64,000 nucleotides of DNA. Origin: Rhinopithecus roxellana. Lineage: Eukaryota; Chordata; Mammalia; Primates; Cercopithecidae. How positions within the stretch are numbered: position 1 is the stretch's first letter; every line of letters begins with the position of its first letter. The notes under the pieces were generated by a model. That model was not told where the DNA came from. It did no database searches and saw nothing but the letters and a program-made list of their open reading frames with translations. This document shows positions 32,190 to 43,731 of the stretch, piece after piece. A program made the translations under genes and the position numbers. The DNA is taken from NCBI RefSeq assembly GCF_007565055.1, contig NC_044560.1:49437030-49501029 (forward strand), read 5' to 3'.

Positions 32190-32410
32190 GCATTTACAAG
32201 ACAATGCTAGAGACAAAACAAAGCTGGTGACCTGGAGATGAATAAAATGCAGTCCTGGACCTAGAGGAGACCACAGTCTAGTGGAGGAGGTGACTGCAAA
32301 ACAGTGTGATAACTGCTAGGGGCAGCCCAGGAGCTGCAGGAGCTCAGAGGAGAAGCATCTGAAGGACCAAAGGCTTCCTGGGGATGGGACACTAGACCTG
32401 AACCCATGGG
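32190..32410 (-). mobile_element. L2 LINE, antisense
   Basis: 'cctggagatgaataaaatgc', 'agtcctggacctagaggaga', 'ccacagtctagtggaggagg' and 'tgtgataactgctaggggca' are consecutive antisense L2 blocks. Confidence 0.75.
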
Positions 32411-32694
32411 TACATTGTAAGAAATGACATACATGTTCACTCTAGTCTGTCCACAGTCAAGTCAGCTATGCTGCAGCTGTGAATTCACATACCTCACTAA
32501 CCCAGAGAAGACAGTATTAGCCAACAGTAATAATTTGAAGGCAGTACTAACATATTTCTAAACAGCACTTATGGATGTCTGTTTTTCTGATGACAGAAAA
32601 TCTGGAATACATAAAAATAAAATGAAGAAAAAAATCAACATTTGTTGTGAAATCACAACACACTTATATCTGTTTTATATAGGCAAACAACTTT

Positions 32695-32788
32695 ATTGAG
32701 GTATATTGCTCACATTTTAATAAAGCTTCTTTCAGCCTTTTCCAAATCTGCAAAAAGCACTTAAGTATTTTCATTTTTGATCTTCCCA
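32695..32788 (+). repeat. 94-bp interspersed duplication, donor copy
   Basis: Identical base for base to 34959-35052. This copy runs smoothly into the antisense MIR at its right edge, so it is the likely source. Confidence 0.97.
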
Positions 32789-32945
32789 AAGCTTTTTGAG
32801 ATAGGCATTGCCCTTGTCCCCACCAGACGGCAAAGAAATAGGTGCCTGCTGACCTTAGAGCTGAGGGTTACTCAGTTAGTGAGTGGGGCAGATGTGATCC
32901 AGTCCCAGACTCACTGACTCCAAAGCACAGCCACTACCACCACCA
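32755..32945 (-). mobile_element. MIR SINE, antisense
   Basis: 'aaagctttttgagataggca', 'ttgcccttgtccccaccaga', 'gttactcagttagtgagtgg' and 'ctgactccaaagcacagcc' give antisense MIR. Its beginning overlaps the end of the duplicated 94 bp. Confidence 0.7.
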
Positions 32946-33972
32946 CCTCACTGCTCCACAAATATCTGACCACAAGAACCAACCACACAGAAAGAATGCC
33001 CAGATGTCCCAGACATCTTCCATGAGCTCTTCAAATTCAATCTCTAACCTTCTCCACCCTGCCTTCTGAGCCAGGATGCTGATGGGTGTGGAGCACACCA
33101 GAGGGCCCTCCTGCCTCTGGCCTTCAGCCAGGTTCAGCTAATGGAGGACATAGAGGGGTATCAGTGGACTAGGAGAAAAGTGTGGGATGGCTGCAGCTCT
33201 CCACCAAAGGTCACAAAGGTAAGCACCTTCACAAAACTATCTCTCCAGGGCCTGCTCATAGCCACCCTCCTTGTTCCTTACGCCCATAGAGAGTACCAGC
33301 CCCACTTTAGATAGCCAAGCATCTTGCACTACCCATGTGGTTTCCCTGCACTTGTCCACTCTTCTCGGATTACCCCCATTTAAATGTGCCACCTGTTTCA
33401 TGCAGGATCCATGGCCGATACACTGACAAACAGAAGGGACACAGGTGTCCCAGAGGGTTCTGGATGAACTCCAGAGGGTCCTCTCCCACCTTAATGCAGC
33501 TTCCAGAAGGAGAAGATAAAGAGCAGCTATCCTAATGTGAAGATGAAGATTAAGTGCACTATCCATCCCCTTCCTTGAAGTCCTGCCTGATCTAGATACC
33601 CCGAATGAACACACATTTCCAGGTAACAAGAACCTGGATAAAGCACTATTTGTGGTGAGGACTTAAAGATGGAATACAGTATGCCAGGTCACCACAAATC
33701 AACCTTTCCTTGCCACTTGCACCCCCAGTTCTCTTTCTGGGCCTTCAAAAGCTGGATTTCCTGCACAAACAGAATACAGCAAATTAATTACAGCACAAGG
33801 AAGGTAAAGGCTGTCAACCTGAAGTTTCATTTTCCCTTAACTAGTACAAACAAATGTCAAAACAGTCATGACAAGAAGAATTCAACATATTTTAATACAG
33901 TTATTCTAATAATTTTCTACTTTCCAGTAGATTTTTCTACCCAGATCCATGCAGGAGAAGGGTTCAGCACTG
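32946..33972. other. Single-copy stretch, no gene seen
   Basis: Relatively GC-rich at 33060-33540. The 130-aa minus ORF (33237-33629) and an overlapping 66-aa plus ORF have no recognisable domain. No repeat recognised. Confidence 0.45.
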
Positions 33973-33981
33973 CCAAATCTG

Positions 33982-34277
33982 TTTTTTGGGTTTGTTCTGA
34001 GATGAAGTGAAGTCTCACTCTGTTGCCTGGGCTGGAGCACAGTGGCGTAATCTCAGCTTGCTACAAATTCCACATCCCAGGTTCAAGCAATTCTCATGCC
34101 TCAGCCTCCCAAAGAGATGGGACTACAGGCATGTGCCACCACACCCAGCTAATTTTAGTATTTTTAGTAGAGATGGGGTTTCACCATGTTGCCCAGACTG
34201 CTCTCAAACTCCTAGCCTCAAGCAATCCACACACCTCGGCCCCTCAAAGTGCTGAGATTACAGGCATATGTCTGGCC
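33982..34277 (-). mobile_element. Alu SINE, antisense, with TSD
   Basis: 'aatctcagcttgctacaaat', 'aatttcaccatg'-type blocks, 'gagatggggtttcaccatgt' and 'cttcaaactcctagcctcaa'-type sequence mark a diverged AluJ/S. The TSD CCAAATCTG is at 33973-33981 and 34278-34286. Overlapping ORFs of 82 and 102 aa are Alu translations. Confidence 0.92.
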
Positions 34278-34286
34278 CCAAATCTG

Positions 34287-34591
34287 GAAAGCTGCAAGTC
34301 TGGGTTTTTTTTATGTTTGGTACCTAAATGAATTTCTTAAAAACTAAATAAATAAGCATGAAGTAGCTGAAACAATACGCATTTATGAGCAGAACTTGCT
34401 GACTGCCACTGTTATTTATGCACTGAGAATCTCTAAGCATTCATCACAGTACTCTGTGAATGGTTATACTCCTGTCTCACCCACAAACAGGACAACGTCT
34501 TAAGGTCAGGTCACTGTCACTTATTCACTGGCTCTTTCATGTATTTATTTTAATTCATGTAGCATTTTTCTTCTTTCTCCCATGTACTCAC
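34287..34591. other. No feature recognised
   Basis: Single-copy or highly diverged sequence between the Alu and an L2. Confidence 0.4.
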
Positions 34592-34958
34592 CCATTCATC
34601 CATCCAACTCATCAATAAATAGATTTAAATCCCTATAAGCACTTTGCTGAGAATACAAAGTAAACAAACACAATCCTGCCCTCAGAGTGCTCCCAGTCCA
34701 AGGAGGAGAGATGCAGGTGAACAATTCTAAGATGTACACTGACATGACTATTGTAAGTGAATACTGTGCTCAAAGCACAGCACACCAACAATAGAAAAAG
34801 CACTTAAAATGTCCCTGGGGGAGGAGAGCTGCTTTACATGAGATCTGAGCTAAGGATAGAAATCTGCCAGCTTGGTAAGTCAGAGAGGGCATTCCAGGTC
34901 AAAGAAACAATCTGTGCAAATGCATGGAGGTTGGAAGAAAGGTGGCACAATCTGAAGA
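34592..34958 (-). mobile_element. L2 LINE 3' end, antisense
   Basis: 'acccattcatccatccaact', 'caatcctgccctcagagtgc', 'gagggcattccaggtcaaag' and 'aacaatctgtgcaaatgcat' follow antisense L2 up to the point where the 94-bp duplicate is inserted. Confidence 0.8.
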
Positions 34959-35052
34959 ATTGAGGTATATTGCTCACATTTTAATAAAGCTTCTTTCAGC
35001 CTTTTCCAAATCTGCAAAAAGCACTTAAGTATTTTCATTTTTGATCTTCCCA
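34959..35052 (+). repeat. 94-bp interspersed duplication, inserted copy
   Basis: Exact copy of 32695-32788 in the same orientation. It interrupts L2 context on the left and lacks a poly-A tail, terminal repeats or a visible TSD, so it is not a transposon. Confidence 0.97.
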
Positions 35053-35094
35053 TAGGAATGCAGTTCTAGTGCGAAACGGAAAATGAGGGCTCTT

Positions 35095-35435
35095 GCACTT
35101 CCTCTTTCCTGTGAATAGATCGATATTCTCTCAGCTTATTTCTTCTTGCTGACCCCTTATCAGTTCAAATGTCACCTCCTCAGAGTGTACGTGGTAACCA
35201 TCCCAATGCCAGGCCTCACGTGGCCTACTCTTTGCCCTCTCCCTGTTGCATTTTGTTAGAAGCACTTATAATTCAGCTGAATTGGTTTTATTTAGTTATT
35301 TCTGCTCCCCCAAATATAATAACCTCTATAAGATCGAGGGAGGTTTTTGTCTACCTGTACACAATGTCTCACACAGGGAAAGTCTCAATAAGGTGTAAAC
35401 GAATGAATGAATTGGAATGAATGAATGAAAATGTG
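35095..35435 (+). mobile_element. L2 LINE 3' end, sense, with ATGA tail
   Basis: 'caaatgtcacctcctcagag', 'ccctctccctgttgcatttt', 'agaagcacttataattcagc', 'ctcacacagggaaagtctca' and the terminal (GAAT)n at 35400-35430 form a clear L2 end. Confidence 0.85.
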
Positions 35436-35572
35436 ATAGTGTGAAAGTTAAGGGATTATAGAGGAGTGTTAAACACTGCACATCTTTGCCTGGGTCCCCA
35501 AGACAGCAGACCCAAGCAAGAGGGTTTATGTACTACTACTGCATCAGGTAGTGCAATCTTAGAGAGAAGGAG

Positions 35573-35737
35573 AGGACTGATAGACAAATGGAATAAAACA
35601 AATAATAAGGACAGGGAGGCAAGATGAAGCTGTGGTATCAAGGTGGCCCACTACAGGACTGATAAGACAAAGGGAATAAAACAAATAAAAAGGATGGGGA
35701 GGCAAGATGAAGTTGTGGTATCAAGGTGGCCCCACTA
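35573..35737 (+). repeat. ~82-bp tandem duplication, two copies, about 92% identical
   Basis: Copy 1 is 35573-35654 and copy 2 is 35655-35737, both starting AGGACTGAT. They differ by about five substitutions and two single-base indels. No transposon recognised in the unit. Confidence 0.95.
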
Positions 35738-36309
35738 GAAGTGACTCGTTCTCTATCCCATAGGACCACCCTCAACCTCTCCATACCCCAAGTCACATGA
35801 ACTGTATCTCAGAACCATCCATGATAGAGAGAAAGGAGGCATTAATTCTCTATCCAGGTTGTATATGTGTGGGCACAGAGTGAGATCCAGAGGTAGCATC
35901 CACAAGGAAACCCCATGGAACCTTGTGGGGTGCCCCATGGAAAAGCATGCAGCATGAGGTGAGCTTATACTGTAGGAAGTTTTTCAGAGTCTACGCAAAC
36001 TTGGTCACAGCAGCTGGAACAAGAGATGGTACAATTTCCCTTTACTTTCCTCCTGAGAAGATCTGATATGGGGCACAAGAGATGTCTGATATGCAGTAAT
36101 AGAAGAAGTAAAATATCCACTGCTTTAGCAATGACCTAAGTGACAGAAGTGTCAGTGCACTGGGGAGAGTGGAAATCATATTATAGTGCATGAAGGAGTG
36201 ACTGAGAGGAATGGATGCAGGACAGCAAGAGGAGGCTTCTCTCAGGATTGGAGCAAGTAAAGCACAAAGTGACATCTTCTGGCACCGGAAAGCAAAAACT
36301 GTGCCTTAA
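35738..36309. other. No feature recognised
   Basis: Unassigned sequence. ORFs of 61-77 aa on the minus strand have no domain. Confidence 0.4.
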
Positions 36310-37375
36310 GAAAGGTGGAGACATGTCAGAAAGACAGAAAAGCTAATTTGGAGGGGTTCCCATTGGTTAAAAGGACTATTTGCGAAACAAGATAATGATA
36401 GTAATGGATTGTAATCCAGACAATAAAATAAGAATTTGTAAGTACATACTGATACAAATAAACAATTGAATGAATAAATGTGTGGCAAGGAGAAGCCACC
36501 TACAAAGCATTACAGTTAATAAATATAGAAAGAATTATAATCATAGAAAAACACCATATGGAAAAACCACAGGAATAATTGTTTCAGGCAAGAATTTACA
36601 ATAGTTGCTAAAATTAGTGGACAAAGGTATAAGAAGCATGGTATTATACATAATCTCAAAGCATCTCCCCACAAGGTAATCATTAATTACAATGGAAAAA
36701 TAGTAACTTTAAAGTGGATAAACTGGAAGACACAACCTTAACAAATTGACCAAAGTTCACATCACCTGTGACACGATAAATCGGCAACGTGTGCCTGCTG
36801 CTGTGATGCGCTGTGAAGGGTACAACATCATTTCTGTAGCTTCCCTGCCAAAAACACATAATTTGAATTTAATATTGTGGAAACATCAGACCAACCCAAA
36901 GTGAGGGACATTCTACAGAATGTCTGACCAGACTCCAAAAATGTCATGGTCATGAAAGACTAAAAGAGTGAGGACCTGTTCCAAAGACAAAGGAGATATG
37001 ACAAGTAAATGCATTGTGTGATCCTAGATTCTGGTCCAGGAAATGAAACATTAGTGCGACAATTGGCAAAACTAGCATAAAGTCTGTAGACTGAGTAATA
37101 GTATTGTGTGAATGTTAACTGCCTGATTTTGATAGTTACAAAATGATTATGTAAGATGTTGGTAGGAGAGAAAGAAAGAAGCTGGGATGGGGAGAGTGAC
37201 GCAGAAGGTTCCCACAGTAACTAAAATTAATCTAATGCTTCGATAGGTGATAGGTGCATGGATACTCATTATATTATTCTTTTTACCTTATATAGACATT
37301 ACATTTATTTTGTATACAGGAACACATTATATTTTTAAATGAGAAGATATTAAAATACAATAAAAACAAAGAATG
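36310..37375 (+). mobile_element. L1M 3' UTR, sense (old L1)
   Basis: 'aaagtgagggacattctaca', 'aatgtcatggtcatgaaaga', 'gtgtgatcctagattctggt', 'cattagtgcgacaattggca' and 'gtaagatgttggtaggagag' are typical of L1MC/L1MD/L1ME 3' UTRs. An A-rich end lies near 37370. The 5' limit is uncertain. Confidence 0.75.
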
Positions 37376-37654
37376 TCATCATGCTCTTCTAGATTCAATT
37401 ACCTGCCCGAGCCTCAGAGTCAGAGCCCTGTTCTCTGTTAGAACTGTAAAAGGCATATTGGCACCTAACTGAGACTTCCTCTTTCATGTAACCAGATGGT
37501 TGGTAGGACAAGTGAAAGGGAATCACTTTTTTACTATGGGCATCAATGTTCTTTAACACCCTGTACCTATATCATCATCAATCATCTTACGGACCAATTA
37601 CAGCCCTCACATGTGCCCCCAGGGATACATGTCCCATATACTGAGTGAAAAGAG

Positions 37655-37885
37655 TATAATTTTATTGTAAGAGGTCTTAGGTTCAAATCCTTACTCCTCC
37701 ACTTACTAGTAGTGTGATGTGGGCAAGCAAGTGACTCAGCCTTTCTGAGTGCTTTCTCAGATATAAATTTGAGAAAACTTCACAGAGTTGTCATAAGGTT
37801 AACCTAAAAGAACATGTCTAAAGACCAAGTACCGGGCCTCACACACACAGATATTCACATATGGTAACAAGATCCATCATCATTG
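37655..37885 (+). mobile_element. MIR SINE, sense
   Basis: 'aggttcaaatccttactcct', 'ccacttactagtagtgtgat', 'cagcctttctgagtgctttc' and 'gagttgtcataaggttaacc' run through most of MIR. Confidence 0.85.
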
Positions 37886-38074
37886 TTGTTACTGTCTTTG
37901 TTTCTCAGGAAACTAAAACTAAGAAAGCAAGCCTACCTCTGTTTTAAATACCTATAATGCTAGAAATGAAATGAGATTGCAACACAGCATGAAAGACAAT
38001 ACCTTTGCATTGATTGCCACATATCTACCATGTCTATTTCGAGTGACCTCATACCAATGGCCTTCCTCCTAATA

Positions 38075-38330
38075 AGGATAGCTGGTGTGGTGGGCATGGT
38101 AGAAGTTCTGGAACGAGACCTGGGCTCAAATCCTGGTGTCACCTCCTGTGTCCTGTGTGATCTTGAGCAAATTACCTAACCCTCTATATTGCAAGGATTT
38201 CCTGTCTAAAACGGAGGTAATACACCTTCTTCACATGGTTCCTATTAGAATGTGCACTACATAGATGCATATTGCATAAAACAATGCCTAACACATAATG
38301 GATACTCCATAAAACTTAGTTATTTCATTT
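38075..38330 (+). mobile_element. MIR SINE, sense, near full length
   Basis: 'gacctgggctcaaatcctgg', 'gatcttgagcaaattaccta', 'acggaggtaatacaccttct' and 'acaatgcctaacacataatg' are all MIR blocks in order. Confidence 0.85.
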
Positions 38331-38464
38331 AACTAAGATATTACTAGAAGGGGATTTCCAAAGAAGGGTCATGTAAACCAAGGAGGAAATTAAGCACATG
38401 ATGAAATAGAAAGACAATCTACTAACTGATTAATCTGGTCTCAATGTAACCCTACTTAGACCTT

Positions 38465-38505
38465 AAGTTTCTGTAACCTCCCAGAGCTTTAGTTGCCTTG
38501 TCTAT

Positions 38506-38540
<35 letters not shown>

Positions 38541-38612
38541 CTGTTCCTTCACAGGCTTGCAATAAGGGTTAGTTGAGGTATGAAAGTACTTTCAGTAGTG
38601 CTGGGAACACAT
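38465..38612 (+). mobile_element. MIR SINE with internal (AT)n expansion
   Basis: 'gagctttagttgccttgtct' precedes and 'aggcttgcaataagggttag' follows an AT tract, so the microsatellite has grown inside a MIR core. Confidence 0.65.
38509..38539 (+). repeat. (AT)15 microsatellite
   Basis: Thirty-one bases of uninterrupted alternating A and T. Self-complementary, so cruciform-prone; likely polymorphic. Confidence 0.97.
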
Positions 38613-39867
38613 TTGGAGAACAATGCACACAAGCTGGAACTCAGAGAAGCTGCATGGAAACTCCCCAAGCCTCCTTACGCCTCTTGCTCCCTTTCTCAAG
38701 GGCTTGAATAATGGCTGAACGTTCAAGGCTGAAGGTCTGGAAGCAGTTATCCCTTCAGTCTTTTCCTGTCTAAACCATCCATAGTTCAGGCCCCTGGGCC
38801 TCTCGCAGAGGAAATAAAAGTCCATATGAAAGGGGCAAATGAAACTGTCCTTATGCTTTCTAAAATCCACACTCCCCTCTAAGCTGCAGCACAACTTCCA
38901 TCAATTTTTTTCTGAATTCTGCATTCTAAAACCTTTGTTTAATCCTCCTAAGCAACCCAGAAAAAAAATCATAATTCTATGTGTATGTGAGCTTTCAGAT
39001 ACTTCCTAAAGCATAGATTTAAATGTCATATCCTGACTTTGAAGGAAAAATCTAAGGACAAAAGAGGAATTAGAAATTGTGAGATGGGGGAGGATGGAGA
39101 TTTGAAAAAGAACTTAGGTTAAGGTTACATGGATAAAAGTTAAATAAGAAAACAAAAGTCCAGTTAAGGCTGCCCTGGTTAAAGTTACAAATAAAAGCAA
39201 ACACTTCATAGATCTCTAGTTCGCGAACCCAAGAAAGCTCTGTGGAAGCTCTCATGAGCTTGAACAACAGGCTAATTTTCAAGCAGAAATCAAAGTGGTT
39301 GGGCCTCTGGACAAAAAGGTTGAAAGCCCATGCATAAGCCTGTTCTCAGAGAGTTAAAAGGAATGCAGACTGCCCCGAAACACACCAGCCGTTTGTTTTT
39401 TCTGCCACCTTTCCAAGGGTCATGTCTGGAGTGAGGATAAACAGTTCTGGGGAAAAAAATGATGTGAAGTACAGACTTTAAGAAAATAAAACATTACAAA
39501 AACATTTCTAAAAGAGTTATACATGTGCCTGCATATACATATATTTAGAGAGACAGAATCTTTATACATATACATGCATGCACACATATGTGTGCCAAAA
39601 TTATCCAAACTCTGTAGGTTTTCAGGTATGAATAAGAACAACTAAGACAGGCCTTTGAAATACTGTTATGTTTTTTAAGCAGATCAAAAATGTTTACAAA
39701 GGCATTCCAAAAACAGTAAAGGGTGTCTGAGCAACATTTCAGTTTTATTTAATAAGTAAAGATTAAGCTGAGTGCTTTTGGTTATTATTAACATCATATT
39801 AATAGCATATTTTATTCTAGGTTGCTTAGAAATGTATTTGGAAAGTCCCAAATAGAAGACCTAGAAG
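38613..39867. other. Single-copy stretch, no gene seen
   Basis: No repeat recognised except short alternating tracts at 39530-39590. The 100-aa minus ORF at 38592-38894 has no domain. Confidence 0.45.
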
Positions 39868-40055
39868 AAAGAGAGAACCTACTGGGTGCCGGGAATTCTG
39901 CTAAGTGCTATTTATGCAATGTCCCATTTTTCCAGCACAACAAACATAAATGGTATCAGGTTCTCAAGCCAACACAGCTTGCAGGTGGCAAAGCCCACTG
40001 CACTTGCCCCAGAAGTTGAGTTTTTCTCCATCATGACACCACATGGCCTCCCAAT
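39868..40055 (-). mobile_element. MIR SINE, antisense, internally deleted
   Basis: 'tactgggtgccgggaattct'-type start, 'gctaagtgctatttatgcaa', 'cacagcttgcaggtggcaaa' and 'catgacaccacatggcctcc' follow antisense MIR with a gap in the middle. Confidence 0.65.
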
Positions 40056-41384
40056 GAAATGCTGAGAGTCAAGGCAATCTTTTCTAGTATTACTATGAGA
40101 ACAAAGAAATATCCCATATTCCTGGGACAACAAAATACCACAGCAAAGTAAAGAGTACCTTTCCTGTGATTTCCACTTCGGCAGAAAACAGACGAGAAGC
40201 ATTTTGGTCCAAGAGTTAAAACAAGACGATGAACAATTTACGTGTAGTAGGCAATAAATATTTAATGCCACTTGGTACAGTGGTTCTTCAAAAATGTCTT
40301 TCAGCTCTGAAGGTCTTTCGGTTAATCCACACTTCAGGGGGTGCAGCCACAGCTTGGCGAAAATACATTTTTAATAAGGACTGTGCTAACACAGGGGGCT
40401 CAAAATGCTGTATAGCATTTCAGTTTTTAGAGCCCTCAGGGAATCTCACACTCTGGGGGAAAAGGGTCCTAATGTGAAGAAGTGAATGGAAAGAGGCCAG
40501 AAAAAATTATATTCTACAGAAGGAGGCCCTGTTAGAGCCTGGTCAGGATAATTATCAGAATATTTTTTTTTCTCTCTCCCAGTGGATGAGCTAGTCAGGT
40601 TCAAGGGAATCATATTCCAGACAAATAAGCTCAGGACAAGAGGCACGGCTGCTTTCCAAGCATTGATGGCATCTCAGCTGCTTAATCTGTGCCTGCAGAG
40701 CTGCAACATCACACACTCAATGTGTAGGCCCTTGTGTCGAACCACCCCCTCCTCCCTTTTCTCAGGCTGTCTTGTAAAGTGTTGGATCTTTGCTACCATT
40801 CTCTCATTTTTTGTCTTGCCTTGGCTTTTAAATCTGATGCTCTACCCAGTGGGCAGGGAAGAAACTCAGAGATCAGCATCGGTAGGAAGCTTCTTCCACC
40901 CACCAGCTAAAAGGACAAAGGAAGAAGGCAGGGCTAAAGCTCTAGACCCAGGACCAACCAGCCGATGAGGGAGCCATGGAGGACCCAACCTGCAGGTGGG
41001 ATAGCTGTAGAGGGGCTGCTGCCAGAGATGTTGCCTAAGGCAGAGGGCGGGAGGGACAAACACCCCAGCTTCTGTTTCTCCTGCCTTGCCATCTCCCACT
41101 GATGACAAATTGTCAGGGGGCACAGGTCAACTCCCTGTAACACAGCACCCTTGCACAGCAGGGCAAGGGTGACAAATGGATCTCAGTGCAAATAGCCCAA
41201 AGGCCAAAACAACTGATAAGTTAAAAGATAGGTCGCAGAACTGTGTATCATGTGATATCATAATTGCTAAATATATGCATATGTAATTTAAGCAAATATA
41301 AGCATGTCATATACACACAGACTGAGGTAACAAGAGATGGAAAGATCAAGAAAGAGCAAGGAGAAAAGGAGAAAGACACATGGC
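40056..41384. other. Single-copy stretch, no gene seen
   Basis: ORFs of 119 aa (39912-40271 minus), 128 aa (40582-40968 plus) and 82 aa are present, but none has recognisable family features and they overlap each other on opposite strands. GC-rich at 40840-41160 without CpG clustering. Confidence 0.45.
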
Positions 41385-42025
41385 TGACCCTTATTATTTT
41401 TGGTAGTTTCCAGAAACTCTAAATCAGGGAATACTGGGCCATTGCTCCTAGGAGAAATATAGGGCTAGGTTCCTCCGAGCCTCCAGTTATATTTTTGCCG
41501 ACTCATCAATACACAAACCTGTTTCATGTATATTCTTGCTTAAAAACAACTCATTTAATATATACTGTTGAGTCAATAACACTGAACTTACAGCTAACAG
41601 CACTTAACTCCTGCCTGAATGAAGCTTATCTAACACACATTATTTTCTCTGTAAGGCACATCGCAGCTTTCTTGCACTTAGGAACGCTACATAGCACTTT
41701 GGCACAATGCTTGGGGTGCATTTTAAATGATGAAATCGCCAACAAAAAGTACAAAAATGAGAAAAACACGGCACTAGTAGACATCAAAAAGGACACTTGT
41801 TTACACTATGAGAGCTGAAACAAGAAGGCAAGGTGTTGGGTTATTTGCCATCTGCTGGGAACACGCATGATGAGAGACTCAGAAATTCTCCTCCTCTCTG
41901 TGCATTTCTGCGAATGACTGTGAATGTGCCACAAGTATTGATTTGAGGGTTACAGATAAGATTTAGTGAGAAGGCAAATTTGCAAACAAAGAATCTGCAA
42001 ATAATGAGAATTAATTGTCTATCAA
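41385..42025 (+). mobile_element. Fossil DNA transposon, Tigger-like (TcMar)
   Basis: 'agggctaggttcctccgagc', 'aacttatctaacacac'-like sequence, 'aaggcacatcgcagctttct', 'tgcacttaggaacgctacat' and 'tttaaatgatgaaatcgcca' recall Tigger-class MER elements. Terminal repeats were not resolved, so the family and limits are provisional. Confidence 0.5.
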
Positions 42026-43399
42026 AAGCTTTTTAAAAAACATTTGTTCCTGGAAAATAGGAGATAGAACGCTTTTTATTTCACTACATATTTGTCTTCT
42101 TTTCTATCTTACTGTTCTCTAGTTTTTCTTCATTGAGCTTGCAATTAAGTAGGGAAGAGGATTCTAAATATCAGATTTCAAAAAGAAAAAATAGCTAGGG
42201 GAAAAAGCATTAAGAAGTAGAATCATTTAGCCTATCGGGAGATCATCCTAATACAGCACCAGAGAGCAGAGCTGGTCATCCTCACCATGAGACATGAGGA
42301 GCAGTCTCAAAGTGTTTCCCACTCCAAATTTCTACCACTCCTCTAGCCAACTAAGTGGGGCAAACAATTAAGGTCGACTGAGGGGTAGGCTAAAGGTGGG
42401 AGGGTCATATAAATTACCTTCCTGAGTAGGTATCTAACATTCCCATGGGACAGGTTAGCCTGGACTTACAGACTCACACCTTCCCCATCCATCTCTTTAA
42501 AAAAATCTTATTTTATGCTCATTAGATGTTTACTACTGAGAAGATGTAAATTTCTTTCAGTTCAAATCAGTAAATACCACTAAGCCCCTACAATGCAGAA
42601 ATTATTGTACAAGGTGCTAGAAGCCATAAAACACCTTTTTGTCAGGTTTTGCCTGTTTTCTATGTACAAATCTACTCTAGTAACTCAAAAAATTAAAAAT
42701 CTAATTTGTGAGATTCTTCAGCTTCCAACCAGGAATAAGATGCAGAATTGAAAAACCTGCAACCAGGAATAAGTTACAGAATTGAAAAAGCATCAGGATA
42801 GCACAAAAGCATAGTAATTTAGCTCTCTGTTCATTTCTTATGCCATTAACGAGCAACTTTTAATCTTTAATCCTCCTTCACTAAGCTGCTTTTACTATCC
42901 CATCTGTTCCTCTTGTTCATGCCTTCAGGATCTTATAATTAAATTCTAATTAAAGTTTAAGGCATGTAATAAAGAAAACACTTGCGGAATGCCTTTGATT
43001 CAAGAGGCCAAATAACATTTCAGCAGTTTGAAAAATGAATTATATCCTTTTGCTTAACTAGCATCTTTAAAAAGGAATTAAAATGGGAAATTCCAGTGAT
43101 TTCACCAGGCATACATTATGTAAATATGTTCATCATCACGTGTTGCATTTAAGTCAGCTGAAAACAGCATGAAGAAGAGAACTCAGCCCGGCGTGCACAG
43201 CGTGGATGTGAGCTCAGCAGCAGTACGTGGAGAAGATCTGTCCTGAACACCACCTCGGTACCCTGATACAAGGACATTGGTGTGGCTCAGCAGCATCTAT
43301 CTAGAAGACACCCAGATGCAAAATGAACAGGGTTCTCACTCTCCTCATCTAACTTCTCACCAAACTCAGTCAAGTCTACCTTAGCAGAAGCTTCCAGAT
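42026..43399. other. Single-copy stretch, AT-rich, no gene seen
   Basis: No clear transposon. A 34-bp tandem pair is listed separately. TAAT-rich sequence occurs around 42935-42965, and 43180-43300 is more GC-rich with scattered CpGs. Confidence 0.45.
42727..42790 (+). repeat. 34-bp tandem duplication, two copies
   Basis: AACCAGGAATAAG begins both copies (42727 and 42761). 27 of the first 30 bases match. No repeat family assigned. Confidence 0.9.
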
Positions 43400-43640
43400 C
43401 TGTCTCTTCTGCTCCACTGGTTTAGCCCTCCAACATCCTTTGAATTAGTTCAAAACTTCTCCCCCTCCAGTCTCAGCCCCCTGTTGCAGTCCATGCTCCA
43501 CTCCGGGAGGCCAGCTGCTGCCTTTCTGAGGCATCATCCTGACTGGGCTGCTCTATGCTCAACAACTATCTGTGCTCTGTCTGCATTAATAGTTAGTGAC
43601 CCCCAGTACTTTATGGATACCTCTAAACCCTACTAAATAA
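43400..43640 (+). mobile_element. L2 LINE fragment, sense (tentative)
   Basis: 'cttctccccctccagtctca' and 'gttgcagtccatgctccact' resemble sense L2 several hundred bases from the end. Divergence is high. Confidence 0.45.
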
Positions 43641-43731
43641 CTTTGATTTATTTAGTAGTCTATTTTTCCTCTAGTATTTGAGCTAGCCTCTTAAGGACTG
43701 ACACTGTCCTGGAAAGAAAAAAAGTATATAT

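Noticed and set aside
33237..33629. 130-codon minus-strand ORF in a GC-richer block
   Set aside because: No recognisable domain and no exon signals; not enough to call a gene.
40582..40968. 128-codon ORF with a hydrophobic stretch
   Set aside because: The hydrophobic segment resembles a membrane helix but no family is recognisable, and overlapping ORFs on the other strand suggest chance.
40840..41160. Possible CpG island
   Set aside because: The block is GC-richer than its surroundings but CpG dinucleotides are sparse.
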